DNA from: Lewinellaceae bacterium
GTDB taxonomy: Bacteria > Bacteroidota > Bacteroidia > Chitinophagales > Saprospiraceae
NCBI GenBank assembly: GCA_020636005.1
Contig: JACJYR010000002.1
Coordinates: 930,001-994,000, forward strand
DNA: 64,000 bases
Direction of reading: 5' to 3'
In this document: piece by piece, positions 46,055 to 54,449 of the stretch
How positions within the stretch are numbered: position 1 is the first letter of the stretch
Layout: each line of letters opens with the position of its first letter
The notes under the pieces: generated by a model
Told to the model about the DNA's origin: nothing
The model's database searches: none
What the model saw: the letters and a program-made list of their open reading frames with translations, nothing else
Made by a program: the position numbers and the translations under genes

Positions 46055-46209
46055 GTTTTTTAGGTGGAATGAGGAGGGCCCGAACGGTCAGTTTTAAAGA
46101 GTTTTGAAAAAACCAGCGCCCCGCCACTGATACCAAACAAGGCCATAAGTGAGGGCAAAAATAAAAAAACAGGTGAAAATAGCCCCATTTAACTGGCTAT
46201 GCCAGTTTC

Positions 46210-47400
46210 TCACTTTACTGCCGCTCCATTCCCATGATGGGCGCCTTCTGGCAGCCAGCTTTGGTAGTAGTTCTCATCCTCGATCTGCACCGCATGTTCC
46301 GTCAGTTTCAATGGGCGGAAAGTGTCCACCATTACGGCCAGCTCGTGCGTTTCTTTTTTACCGATGCTCTTCTCCACGGTGCCGGGGTGCGGGCCGTGCG
46401 GGATGCCGCCGGGGTGCAGGGTGATTTGGCCTTTCTCCACGCTTTTGCGGCTCATGAAATCGCCGTCCACGTAGTACAGCACCTCGTCGCTGTCGATGTT
46501 GCTGTGGTTGTAGGGGGCAGGAATGGACAGCGGGTGGTAGTCGTAAATCCTTGGGCAAAAGCTGCAAATCACAAAGTTCCTCGCCTCGAATGTCTGGTGG
46601 ATGGGCGGGGGCATGTGCAGGCGGCCCGTTATCGGCTCGAAGTTGTGGATGGAGAAAGCGTAGGGGTAAACGTAGCCATCCCAGCCCACGAGGTCGAAGG
46701 GGTGGCCGAGGTAGTAGTAGGGATAGATGTTGTCCTGTTTTTTGATATAAAACAAGAACTCGCCTTGCTCGTCGTGCGTCTCCAGATCCATCGGTTTGCG
46801 GATGTCCCGCTCGCAAAAGGGGGAATGCTCAAGGAGTTGGCCGAAGTTGTTGCGGTAGCGTTTGGGAGTCACGATGGGGCTGTGGCTTTCCACGATAAAG
46901 AGGCGGTTGTTCTCGTCGTCGAATTCCAGTTGGTAGGTCGTGCCACGGGGCACGACGAGGTAGTCGCCATAGCCGAATTCAATATTGCCGTACATGGTGC
47001 GGAGCGTGCCGCTGCCCTGGTGGATAAAAATGACCTCGTCCGCATCGGCATTTTTGAAAAAATAGTCCGTCATGCTCTGGCGAGGCGCTGCCAGCACGAT
47101 TTTGCAGTCGTCGTTGACGAGCACGGGCTTGCGGCTTTGGAGGTAGTCGTCTTCAGGTTCCACCCGAAAACCCTTGAGGCTGCGGTGCTTGAGCTGTTTG
47201 TCGGACACCACTTTTGGAGCTACGCTGTATGGGTCGCCCACCTGCACGATCTGCGTTGGTGCGTTGTAGTGGTACAGCAGCGAGTAGAGGTCGCTGAAAC
47301 CTTCTGTTGAGAACAGCTCCTCGTGGTAGAGTTCGCCATTGGGCTTGCGGAACTGGGTGTGGCGCTTGGGGGGGATGTTGCCGAGGTGGTAGTAATGCAT
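46210..47400 (-). CDS. hmgA: Homogentisate 1,2-dioxygenase
   Basis: 396 residues, close to the usual 380-440. It opens the ring of homogentisate with O2 to maleylacetoacetate in tyrosine and phenylalanine breakdown. It has a cupin-type fold with the iron-site signature PAPYNHSNIDSDEVLYYVDG (Glu and nearby His) and HPGGIPHGPHPG (His). Family features also include HMPPPIHQTFEARNFVICSFCPR. It begins 2 bases after the stop of the MazF-like gene, so it is probably expressed from the same minus-strand transcript or from an internal promoter. No other tyrosine-pathway gene is in the window. Confidence 0.93.
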   Translation of the reverse strand: MHYYHLGNIPPKRHTQFRKPNGELYHEELFSTEGFSDLYSLLYHYNAPTQIVQVGDPYSVAPKVVSDKQLKHRSLKGFRVEPEDDYLQSRKPVLVNDDCKIVLAAPRQSMTDYFFKNADADEVIFIHQGSGTLRTMYGNIEFGYGDYLVVPRGTTYQLEFDDENNRLFIVESHSPIVTPKRYRNNFGQLLEHSPFCERDIRKPMDLETHDEQGEFLFYIKKQDNIYPYYYLGHPFDLVGWDGYVYPYAFSIHNFEPITGRLHMPPPIHQTFEARNFVICSFCPRIYDYHPLSIPAPYNHSNIDSDEVLYYVDGDFMSRKSVEKGQITLHPGGIPHGPHPGTVEKSIGKKETHELAVMVDTFRPLKLTEHAVQIEDENYYQSWLPEGAHHGNGAAVK

Positions 47401-47402
47401 GG

Positions 47403-47738
47403 TTAGGTATTTTTGATAATGCTGTTGAAAAGTGCTTGCAGTTTCAAACTTACATTTTCAATATCTGAACTGCTCAACTTCCCTAATCTTCTATCAACCA
47501 AAGAGGTATTCAACGTGGCAATTTTATGAAGTCTTGCAAAGGAAAGAGCCAAAAGACCAGATTCTTTCCAGTTACGATGTTCAATGTCAAAAGTGGATTC
47601 GGTAGTTTGAGTGCTAATCCTTGCCACTAAAACATCCCCGTCATTTAAATCCGAAAGCACTAAGGCTGGACGTTTTTTGTAGCCAGAATTATCGCTAAAG
47701 GGAAATGCAACCAAGACGATATCACCAAACTGATGCAT
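47403..47738 (-). CDS. MazF/PemK-type endoribonuclease toxin
   Basis: 111 residues, the normal size. The SH3-like PemK fold is visible in GDIVLVAFPFSDNSGYKKRPALVLSD and FDIEHRNWKESGLLALSFARLHKIATLN. Members cut mRNA at short motifs. It follows the antitoxin gene by 5 bases and precedes hmgA by 2. The catalytic Arg in KKRPALV and the following Ser/Thr region are present, so it looks intact. Confidence 0.88.
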   Translation of the reverse strand: MHQFGDIVLVAFPFSDNSGYKKRPALVLSDLNDGDVLVARISTQTTESTFDIEHRNWKESGLLALSFARLHKIATLNTSLVDRRLGKLSSSDIENVSLKLQALFNSIIKNT

Positions 47739-47743
47739 TGTTT

Positions 47744-47947
47744 TCAGAGTTTGTCATAAATGCTGTCTTCCTCAGCGTACCCGTTTATAAATTGCTGGGC
47801 AGTGAGCAGTTCCCAATCCTTTTCATTTTCCTCATAAAGGATAATGATCTTTACTTTTTTACCACCTTTTAACAAAGCAGCAAATTTTTCCGGCAGTTGG
47901 ATGGTATTGCCGTTTTTCACTTCAGTTGAAAATTCCAATGCCTGCAT
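47744..47947 (-). CDS. Antitoxin of the MazF-like toxin
   Basis: 67 residues from the ATG at 47947 (an earlier in-frame ATG at 47995 would overlap the previous gene). The N-terminus is an AbrB/MazE-like or Phd-like beta fold (LEFSTEVKNGNTIQLPEKFAALLKGGKKVKIIILYEE). The acidic tail (ENEKDWELLTAQQFINGYAEEDSIYDKL) would embrace the toxin. It lies 5 bases upstream of the MazF gene. Confidence 0.8.
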   Translation of the reverse strand: MQALEFSTEVKNGNTIQLPEKFAALLKGGKKVKIIILYEENEKDWELLTAQQFINGYAEEDSIYDKL

Positions 47948-47981
47948 GGTAGCTGTTTTAGTTTTTAAAAATGGGAAAGGT

Positions 47982-48233
47982 TCAATTTTGCACATGTCCC
48001 AGTGTCTTCAAATCCTCTTTGAACTCTTCGACTCCATAATTCAAGTACACACCCCTTTTCGACATTTCTTTTTGAAAAGAAATCTGGTCGAGCCCAGCCA
48101 ACTTCTTAGCCTGCCCCATGGAGAGCCTCCCCTTGTCATAGAGATAAACCGCCAAGTCTATCAGCAATTCCTTAGGGCTGATATTAGCTTTTTCCAATAT
48201 TTCACCTTTGATGATTAAATCCTGCATTTTCAA
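47982..48233 (-). CDS. UPF0175-family small protein, orphan antitoxin-like
   Basis: 83 residues. IKGEILEKANISPKELLIDLAVYLYDKGRLSMGQAKKLAGLDQISFQKEMSKRGVYLNYGVEEFKEDLKTL is the UPF0175 signature, a ribbon/HTH-like family usually paired with a DUF3368 PIN toxin. No PIN gene follows; a MazEF pair does. It lies 14 bases downstream of the S41 protease gene on the same strand. Confidence 0.82.
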   Translation of the reverse strand: MKMQDLIIKGEILEKANISPKELLIDLAVYLYDKGRLSMGQAKKLAGLDQISFQKEMSKRGVYLNYGVEEFKEDLKTLGHVQN

Positions 48234-48247
48234 AGATTTTAAAAAAT

Positions 48248-49891
48248 TTAGCCCTTCAACAATGAATCATACTTCGCCTTGTCATCAAACAATTTCACCG
48301 CTTCCTTAATCTCCACGTCGTTGCGAAGACCAATCTTGATGCGGCCTATTTCATAAAAATAACGGCTCACGATTTCTTTTTCGATCATGTCGTTGATCAT
48401 GTCCTTGTGCTTGTTGAGGTCGGCCTTTTTGGCCTGGATGATTTTGGCTTCCAGGGCTTTGATATCTGCCTCGGCAATGTAGCCATCCTCTTTTGATTGC
48501 TCTTTTAGTTCTTTCAGTAGTTGCTCTGTTTCGGTATCGAAATCGAAACCTTGTTTTTCCAAAAACTGCACGAAATCGTCCCATTGGGTAAAATGAAAAT
48601 CTTCGGGGGCGGTCACGGCCGGGTTTTTCAGCACCCATTGTGTCACGTAGTTGAAAACGATGTTTTTTTCATCCAATGTCAACAGGATGTTGCTTTCCGC
48701 ATCGTGGTCGAGCACCATATCAGGTTTCACACCGCCGCCATCGAGCACCGTGCGCCCGCTGCGGGTCTTGAAAGGGGTGCGCTTGCTGTCGGGGATTTCG
48801 GCAGGCTCGCCCTGTTTGTATTCGATAGCCTGGATGCAGCGGCCGCTGGGGATGTAGTATTTGGCGGTCGTCATTTTCACTTTTGCGTTGTAGCCGATGT
48901 CACGGGTGTTTTGTACAAGTCCCTTGCCATAGCTGCGCTGCCCGATGAGCACGCCCCGGTCCAGATCCTGGATGACACCGGAGACGATTTCGGAGGCGGA
49001 GGCCGAGCCTTTGTTGATCAATACCGTGAGCGGCACCGTCTCGTCCACGGGCATGTTCAGGGTTTTAAAACTCCTGTCCCAGTCCTTCACTTTGCCCTTG
49101 GTGGAAACAACGAGTTCATTTTTAGGGATGAAAACATTCGACACGTTCACTGCTTCGGCCAGCAGGCCGCCGCCGTTGCCCCGCAGGTCGAGGATGACAC
49201 CTTTGAGGTTGGGTTGTTCTACCTTCAAGTCTTCGACAGCCTTGGCTACATTGCGGCCAGCGTCACGGGTGAAAGTGGTCAGAGCCACATAGCCCACATC
49301 TTCCGTGATCATACCGGAGTATGGCACGTTTGGAATGCTCACCTCGTCCCGCACAAGGGTGATTTTCATTTTTTTGCTTTCGCCGGGGCGCTGCACCGTC
49401 AGTTCCACCTCGGTGCCAGGGTAGCCTTTCATGATGGCGCTCACCTCGTCGGTGGTTTTGCCCTTGGCGTCCTTGCCGTCTATTTCGAGGATTTGGTCGC
49501 CCGCTTTCAGGCCGGCCTTTTGTGCAGGTGCACCCTCGTAAGGCGACACCACGGTCGGGTAATCGTGGATGATGCGGATGTCCGCCCCGATGCCGTTGTA
49601 GCGGCCCTCGGTGATGTAGCGGTAGCCTTCTATCTGGCTCTCGGTGATGTAGTTGGTGTAGGGGTCGAGCGATTCGAGCATGGCATCCACGCCGGTGCGC
49701 ATGAGCTTGGCCGGGTCGATGTCGTCCACGTAGTAGGTGTTCACCTCCTTGTAGAGGTTGGCGAAAATCTCGATGTTTTTGGCAATCTCGAAGTAGTTGC
49801 TCGGTTCTTTAATGACAGTCGTGGCGACGACGGTGAAAGCTACCGTGACGATGGCCAACCATTTGAAAGTGCGGGATTTTATGAATTTCAT
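48248..49891 (-). CDS. C-terminal processing peptidase (S41 family)
   Basis: 547 residues from the ATG at 49891 (the frame is open to 49933). It has an N-terminal membrane anchor (WLAIVTVAFTVVATTVI), a PDZ domain (about 85-170; APAQKAGLKAGDQILEIDGKDA) and an S41 protease core with LDLRGNGGGLLAEAVNVSN. The catalytic Ser lies in NKGSASASEIVSG and the Lys in GQRSYGKGLVQ. A C-terminal helical tail of about 130 residues follows. It cleaves periplasmic proteins, probably at hydrophobic C-termini. Downstream genes on the same strand are UPF0175, MazEF and hmgA. Confidence 0.93.
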   Translation of the reverse strand: MKFIKSRTFKWLAIVTVAFTVVATTVIKEPSNYFEIAKNIEIFANLYKEVNTYYVDDIDPAKLMRTGVDAMLESLDPYTNYITESQIEGYRYITEGRYNGIGADIRIIHDYPTVVSPYEGAPAQKAGLKAGDQILEIDGKDAKGKTTDEVSAIMKGYPGTEVELTVQRPGESKKMKITLVRDEVSIPNVPYSGMITEDVGYVALTTFTRDAGRNVAKAVEDLKVEQPNLKGVILDLRGNGGGLLAEAVNVSNVFIPKNELVVSTKGKVKDWDRSFKTLNMPVDETVPLTVLINKGSASASEIVSGVIQDLDRGVLIGQRSYGKGLVQNTRDIGYNAKVKMTTAKYYIPSGRCIQAIEYKQGEPAEIPDSKRTPFKTRSGRTVLDGGGVKPDMVLDHDAESNILLTLDEKNIVFNYVTQWVLKNPAVTAPEDFHFTQWDDFVQFLEKQGFDFDTETEQLLKELKEQSKEDGYIAEADIKALEAKIIQAKKADLNKHKDMINDMIEKEIVSRYFYEIGRIKIGLRNDVEIKEAVKLFDDKAKYDSLLKG

Positions 49892-49929
49892 TTTTGAATA
49901 CATTTTTATGTTTTGCATTTCCGTTAAAA

Positions 49930-50901
49930 TCAATTTGATGAAAGTTTAAAATTAGCGCCTTCTCCACAAATCCCAAACCCCGCCCCTTCAACGCTCCCCC
50001 TCGCCCCGCTATTCTCCAACAACACCGGGTTCGTATGGTTGAAGTGGATAAAATGCACTTTCGCCTTTTCCGCTGGCGGCAAATCGGCAAACAGCGCCAT
50101 GCTTTCTGAGATAAATGGGTGGGGAATTTCGCCCATGTCCCTGCCCGGTATTTCGCCATTTTGGTAAAAAGTGCCGTCGAGCAAGGCAAAGTCCACCGTT
50201 TTCAGCACCGTTCGGATGTCCCGGCCCCAGCGCTCCCATTTGTCTATGTCGGGGATGAACAGCAACGACTTTTCCGGGCCGTCTATTTTAAAACCGACCG
50301 TTTCAGAGAACTCGTCCCGGTGGGGTACTTGCACCGGTGTAATGCTCAACCGTTCGTTTAAGGAAATAGTTGAATCAGCCGACAAGTTGCGAATTTCGAT
50401 ATTTTCCAGCGCAACCAGTTGGCTCCAGGGGCCATTATTTTCCAAAAACGAACGCATGCGTGGCATGGCGTAAACGGGGAGCGCTTTTGCCCCCATCACC
50501 TCCCGCCCCAGGTGCATCAGCCCCGTGTAGTGGCCAATGTGCGCATGAGTGAGAAAAATGCCCTTCAAACGCACTGGTTTACCAGGCAAAATATGCTCCA
50601 AGCGGTGAAGCTGTTCGGGAAAGTCAGGCGTAGCGTCCACCATCCAGGCATCCCCGCTTTCGGGATCTACAATGGCGATGCTAGAGACCAGCCGCCGGAG
50701 GGCAGGTTGCGCCCAGGCCGGGCGGCAGCAATCTTTTTCGCAGCCCGCCTGCGGGTAGCCCGCATCCTGGGCCGTGCCCAGCACGATGACAAATGGCACT
50801 GCCCCTTTTTGGGAAATAGCGGCAACGGCACTCAACAAGAACACCAAAACGGTTGTTGTCAGGAATCTTTTGCAAGGGTCTTTGTAAGCTTCAAGCATCA
50901 T
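49930..50901 (-). CDS. PqqB-like metallo-beta-lactamase-fold protein
   Basis: 323 residues from Met at 50901 (open to 50964). A hydrophobic N-terminus (FLTTTVLVFLLSAVAAI) suggests export. The core has VLGTAQDAGYPQAGCEKDCCRPAW, a Cys cluster like the structural zinc site of PqqB relatives, and LTHAHIGHYTGL in place of the usual HxHxDH. It also has PHRDEFSETVGFKI and a distant HFNHTNP. It resembles PqqB-type MBL proteins found in bacteria without the rest of PQQ synthesis, so a PQQ role is not implied. Substrate unknown. Confidence 0.82.
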   Translation of the reverse strand: MMLEAYKDPCKRFLTTTVLVFLLSAVAAISQKGAVPFVIVLGTAQDAGYPQAGCEKDCCRPAWAQPALRRLVSSIAIVDPESGDAWMVDATPDFPEQLHRLEHILPGKPVRLKGIFLTHAHIGHYTGLMHLGREVMGAKALPVYAMPRMRSFLENNGPWSQLVALENIEIRNLSADSTISLNERLSITPVQVPHRDEFSETVGFKIDGPEKSLLFIPDIDKWERWGRDIRTVLKTVDFALLDGTFYQNGEIPGRDMGEIPHPFISESMALFADLPPAEKAKVHFIHFNHTNPVLLENSGARGSVEGAGFGICGEGANFKLSSN

Positions 50902-51014
50902 ATAAACAGGTTTACCCATCCCAAAGAAAAGCATTTTGACCAATCTTTGATGGAGGGTTTCCACAAAATGAGGGCGGTCTTGCTAACTTTGCAGCCTGAA
51001 TCCAGCAACAAGCC

Positions 51015-51656
51015 ATGAAAAAATTGTTCGTTTCCAACAAAGATGAGAGCGCCCGTATGTTCAAATACGATTGGATGGAGCTGTTCTCCAAGGTCCATTT
51101 CAGTGTGCCGCTCTTCCTGTACGTGCCGGTCGTCGGCATTTTCCTGTACCTCGCTTTTACCAACCCGGAAATGGGCGTTTTAGCGGTGGTGGGCTTGTTC
51201 GCAGCAGGGGCGTTTAGCTGGACGGTGGCAGAATATTTCCTGCACCGTTTTGTGTTCCATTACGAGCCGACTACCGATTGGGGGCAGCGTGTACACTTTC
51301 TGGTACACGGCGTTCACCACGACTACCCGAACGATTCGAAACGGCTCGTCATGCCACCTCCCATCAGCGTTCCTTTGGCCTTCCTTTTTTATTTCCTGTT
51401 CAAATATTTGATGGGCCCATCGTTGATGGAGCCTTTTTATGCAGGCTTCGTAGCCGGCTACTTATGCTATGATATGCTGCACTACGCCGTCCACCACGCC
51501 AACTGGGACATCAAGTGGTTCATGCAGCTCAAGGCGCACCACCTGAAACACCATTTCAAAGAGCCGGAAAAAGGCTTCGGCGTCAGCACCCCGCTATGGG
51601 ATTTGATCATTGGCACTGACTACAAATCGGATGAAAAGAAAAGCGTCGCCAGTTGA
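51015..51656 (+). CDS. Fatty acid hydroxylase (sterol-desaturase superfamily)
   Basis: 213 residues with four or five hydrophobic segments. All histidine clusters of the di-iron site are present: HRFVFH, HGVHHDYP, HYAVHH and HHLKHH. The size and pattern match bacterial fatty-acid 2-hydroxylase-like proteins acting on ceramide or sphingoid lipids. The next gene (overlapping) is an inositol-phosphoceramide-synthase-like PAP2 protein, and serine palmitoyltransferase lies 2.8 kb on, so hydroxylation of ceramide acyl chains is a good working guess. Confidence 0.9.
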   Translation: MKKLFVSNKDESARMFKYDWMELFSKVHFSVPLFLYVPVVGIFLYLAFTNPEMGVLAVVGLFAAGAFSWTVAEYFLHRFVFHYEPTTDWGQRVHFLVHGVHHDYPNDSKRLVMPPPISVPLAFLFYFLFKYLMGPSLMEPFYAGFVAGYLCYDMLHYAVHHANWDIKWFMQLKAHHLKHHFKEPEKGFGVSTPLWDLIIGTDYKSDEKKSVAS

Positions 51657-52587
51657 ATTGGCAGCACCTCCTTTTGAACGGTTCCGAATGCGGGAAACCC
51701 TTTGGGTGCTGGGGCTGGCGGCAGCGTATCTGCTGTGGGTGGCGTTCGTTGTTGGATTCCGCAACGACCACCTCATTTTTGTCGCCCTGTGTTTGAGCCT
51801 CTATTTCGCCAACAGCACCTCCAGAAAAGTGCTGCTGGCGTTGTTTTTTTTCGTGCTATACTGGATCATCTACGACTCGATGCGCATTTACCCCAACCAC
51901 GCTTTTAACCCCGTACACGTGCAGCAGCCCTACGATTTGGAAAAGGCGCTGTTCGGTTTTCAATACAACGGCGCTGTCGTGACGCCCAATGAGTTCTTTG
52001 AAAAAAATACGAACCCCGTGCTCGATGTCCTGTCGGGCCTGTTTTACCTCTGCTGGGTGCCCGTGCCGCTGATGTTTGCCGTTTGGCTGTTTTTTAAGGA
52101 CAAACGGATGCTGCTCGACTTTTCCCTGGCTTTTTTGCTGACCAATATCTTCGGCTTTATGCTCTACTACGCCTATCCGGCAGCACCGCCGTGGTATGTG
52201 GAACTGCACGGTTTTCAGGAGAATTTCAGCATCCCCGGCAACGAAGCTGGCCTGGCCAATTTTGACCGCATCCTCGGTGTGCAGCTCTTCCACGGCATGT
52301 ACGCCAAGAATGCTAATGTCTTTGCTGCCATCCCCTCGCTCCATGCCGCTTACCCCATCCTCACCCTTTATTTTGGGGTGAAAAAGAAATTGTGGGCGGC
52401 CAGTTGGGTGTTTTTGGTAATTTTAGGCGGCATTTGGTTCTCAGCGGTCTATTCCCGGCACCATTACATCATAGATGTGCTGTTGGGGGCAGCCTGTGCA
52501 GTGGCCACTATTTTGGTGTACGAAAAGGTGGTGCTGCGGACACGGGTGAACGGGTGGCTGGAGCGGTATGCGGAGGTGATAAGGTGA
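51631..52587 (+). CDS. Aur1/IPC-synthase-like PAP2 phosphotransferase
   Basis: 318 residues from the ATG at 51631 (51610 is also in frame), overlapping the hydroxylase gene by 26 bases. About six helices. Conserved motifs of the Aur1/Ipt1 type are AYPAAPPWY, AAIPSLHAAYP (catalytic His region) and YSRHHYIIDVLLGA (second His and Asp). Eukaryotic relatives move phosphoinositol from phosphatidylinositol to ceramide. With its neighbours it probably makes a phosphosphingolipid head group (inference; the head group could differ). Confidence 0.87.
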   Translation: MKRKASPVELAAPPFERFRMRETLWVLGLAAAYLLWVAFVVGFRNDHLIFVALCLSLYFANSTSRKVLLALFFFVLYWIIYDSMRIYPNHAFNPVHVQQPYDLEKALFGFQYNGAVVTPNEFFEKNTNPVLDVLSGLFYLCWVPVPLMFAVWLFFKDKRMLLDFSLAFLLTNIFGFMLYYAYPAAPPWYVELHGFQENFSIPGNEAGLANFDRILGVQLFHGMYAKNANVFAAIPSLHAAYPILTLYFGVKKKLWAASWVFLVILGGIWFSAVYSRHHYIIDVLLGAACAVATILVYEKVVLRTRVNGWLERYAEVIR

Positions 52588-52610
52588 GTTTTTAACAAAA
52601 GTTTTATCAA

Positions 52611-52859
52611 ATGGGCCAAGTAGAATTATATCAGTCAGTGCTGGAAAAGCTAAGCCACATACCGGTTGAATACCTTCAACAGGTGGATGCTTACTTGTCT
52701 TCTTTGGTCGAAAAAGCCCAAAAAAAGAAGGGCAAAGAAAAAGCTGTCAAGTCTTTTGCGGGCGCATGGTCAGATATGAGCGAAGAAGACTTTCAGGATT
52801 ATTTGAAGGCGGCCAAAGAGACGGGCAATGAATTATTCAATCGGCAAGTTGAACTATGA
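52611..52859 (+). CDS. Antitoxin of VapC-type toxin
   Basis: 82 residues. A helical N-terminus (LYQSVLEKLSHIPVEYLQQVDAYLSSLVEKA) is followed by a Lys-rich linker and an acidic C-terminus (WSDMSEEDFQDYLKAAKETGNELFNRQVEL). It overlaps the PIN-toxin start by 4 bases, the usual TA order. No strong family match in my memory beyond small DUF2281-like Bacteroidota antitoxins. Confidence 0.75.
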   Translation: MGQVELYQSVLEKLSHIPVEYLQQVDAYLSSLVEKAQKKKGKEKAVKSFAGAWSDMSEEDFQDYLKAAKETGNELFNRQVEL

Positions 52860-53260
52860 AACGTGCCTTGCTTGACACGGATACTGTTTCTTACTACTTT
52901 CGGCAACAGCCTAAAGTCGTTGAAAAAGTTGACACTTATTTGGATGTATTTGGTAAAATATGCTTGAGTGTGGTGACCTACTATGAAGTTTTGAACGGCC
53001 TTTATTACAAGGACGCCCGTCAGCAAATGGAAAAATTTGAAGAGTTTGAAAGCATGAATAAAATAATACCTATCACGCTTTCATCGGCGAAAGTATCTGC
53101 AAGGATTTATGCAGATTTACGAAAAACCGGACGGGTAATCGGCCATAACGATGTCTTGATAGCTGGCAATGCAGTAGAAAATAAGTTGACTTTAATCACA
53201 AACAACATCAAAGATTTTGGCAAAATCGATGGGTTGGATATTGACAATTGGACATTTTAA
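52856..53260 (+). CDS. vapC: VapC-type PIN-domain ribonuclease toxin
   Basis: 134 residues, the normal VapC length. Catalytic acids are Asp in ALLDTDTVSYYF, Glu in YYEVLNGLYY and Asp in GHNDVLIAG; LITNNIKDFGKI follows. VapC toxins cleave tRNA or rRNA. It is coupled to the upstream antitoxin (4-base overlap) and to the next gene (TAATG, 1-base overlap). It lies inside the sphingolipid gene block. Confidence 0.9.
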   Translation: MKRALLDTDTVSYYFRQQPKVVEKVDTYLDVFGKICLSVVTYYEVLNGLYYKDARQQMEKFEEFESMNKIIPITLSSAKVSARIYADLRKTGRVIGHNDVLIAGNAVENKLTLITNNIKDFGKIDGLDIDNWTF

Positions 53261-53484
53261 TGATGACAAATAAATCTATAATTACACAACTCCAGGTTTT
53301 ACCTGAAAACCTGAAAAAAGAAGTGCTTGATTTTATCGGCTACCTGGTGATGAAGTACTCTAAAGAACAGCAAAAAAAGCCAACGCCAAAGTTTGGGAGC
53401 GCTAGAGGGAAATACATTTTGGCTGCAGATTTTGATGAGCCGTTGGAAGATTTCAAAGAATATCATGCAATTAGAAACCAATAA
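53260..53484 (+). CDS. DUF2281-like orphan antitoxin
   Basis: 74 residues from the ATG at 53260 in the TAATG overlap with vapC. TQLQVLPENLKKEVLDFIGYLVMKYSKEQQKK ... KYILAADFDEPLEDFKEYHAIRN is typical of DUF2281 antitoxins, which normally precede a PIN toxin. Here an Mrr-type nuclease follows instead, so its own toxin is missing or it helps neutralise the upstream VapC. Confidence 0.8.
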   Translation: MMTNKSIITQLQVLPENLKKEVLDFIGYLVMKYSKEQQKKPTPKFGSARGKYILAADFDEPLEDFKEYHAIRNQ

Positions 53485-53522
53485 TATTTTCCAGAGATAG
53501 ACCCTGGAAAATCTTTGCACCT

Positions 53523-54401
53523 ATGGCCAGAAAAAAAAATTACCCGAATAAACTAATGACCTATGAGCAATTGATGGTGCCAACTCTTCAAGCTCTAATG
53601 AAATTAGGTGGTTCAGGTACAATTGAAGAAATAAATGAAACTGTCTATCAGGTAGCCAATATACCGGCAGAACAACTTGCAGTGCCACATGACGAAAATG
53701 GTTTACACAGCGAAATTGATTACAGGATAGCATGGGCACGGACATACCTTAAGAAATTTGGTTTGATTGATAATTCTTCAAGGGGCGTATGGTCACTAAC
53801 AAAAAGCAATATTGATACTAGCCAAATTGATGGTTATGAAATAGCAAGAGTCGTTAGGGAAGCCAACAGATTAGCAAAGCCTCAGAATAAACCAGAGATT
53901 ACTAATGAACCTGAATTGTCAGAGCCAGTTGAAGAAGCCGAAAACTGGAAAGACAGTTTGTTAAATGTTCTTTTGAACATTCCTCCGGCTTCGTTTGAAA
54001 GACTTGCACAGCGTCTTTTAAGGGAAAGTGGCTTCGTTCAAGTTGAAGTGACAGGTAAATCTGGAGATGGCGGAATTGATGGCAAAGGCATTGTGAGAAT
54101 AAGTGGTTTTCTGAGTTTTCACATTTTGTTCCAATGCAAACGTTATAAAGGCTCAATTTCCCCTAGCCAAATAAGGGATTTTAGGGGAGCGATGCAAGGA
54201 AGGGCAGATAAAGGTTTGTTCATTACAACTGGAACATTCACCAGAGAGGCCATTAAGGAGGCAACCAGGGATGGAGCACCTCCTATTGACTTGATTGATG
54301 GAGAGTTGCTTTGTGAAAAATTGAAAGAGTTTAACCTTGGGGTAGAAACTCAATTGGTAGAATCAGTAGATGTAAAACCAGAATGGTTTTCAAAATTGTA
54401 G
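53523..54401 (+). CDS. mrr: Mrr-type restriction endonuclease
   Basis: 292 residues. An N-terminal winged-helix Mrr-N domain (about 10-100; LMVPTLQALMKLGGSGTIEEINETV ... RGVWSLTK) is followed by a charged linker and a C-terminal Mrr catalytic domain (about 150-280). That domain has LLRESGFVQVEVTGKSGDGGIDGKGIV (catalytic Asp) and ILFQCKRYKGSISPSQIRDFRGAM (QxK motif). Mrr enzymes cut DNA carrying foreign methylation. It has no methylase partner, in line with type IV restriction. It sits between vapBC and serine palmitoyltransferase. Confidence 0.92.
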   Translation: MARKKNYPNKLMTYEQLMVPTLQALMKLGGSGTIEEINETVYQVANIPAEQLAVPHDENGLHSEIDYRIAWARTYLKKFGLIDNSSRGVWSLTKSNIDTSQIDGYEIARVVREANRLAKPQNKPEITNEPELSEPVEEAENWKDSLLNVLLNIPPASFERLAQRLLRESGFVQVEVTGKSGDGGIDGKGIVRISGFLSFHILFQCKRYKGSISPSQIRDFRGAMQGRADKGLFITTGTFTREAIKEATRDGAPPIDLIDGELLCEKLKEFNLGVETQLVESVDVKPEWFSKL

Positions 54402-54449
54402 TGATAATTCATCCATTCGCTAACCGCTAAACGAAATACAAAAAAACGT

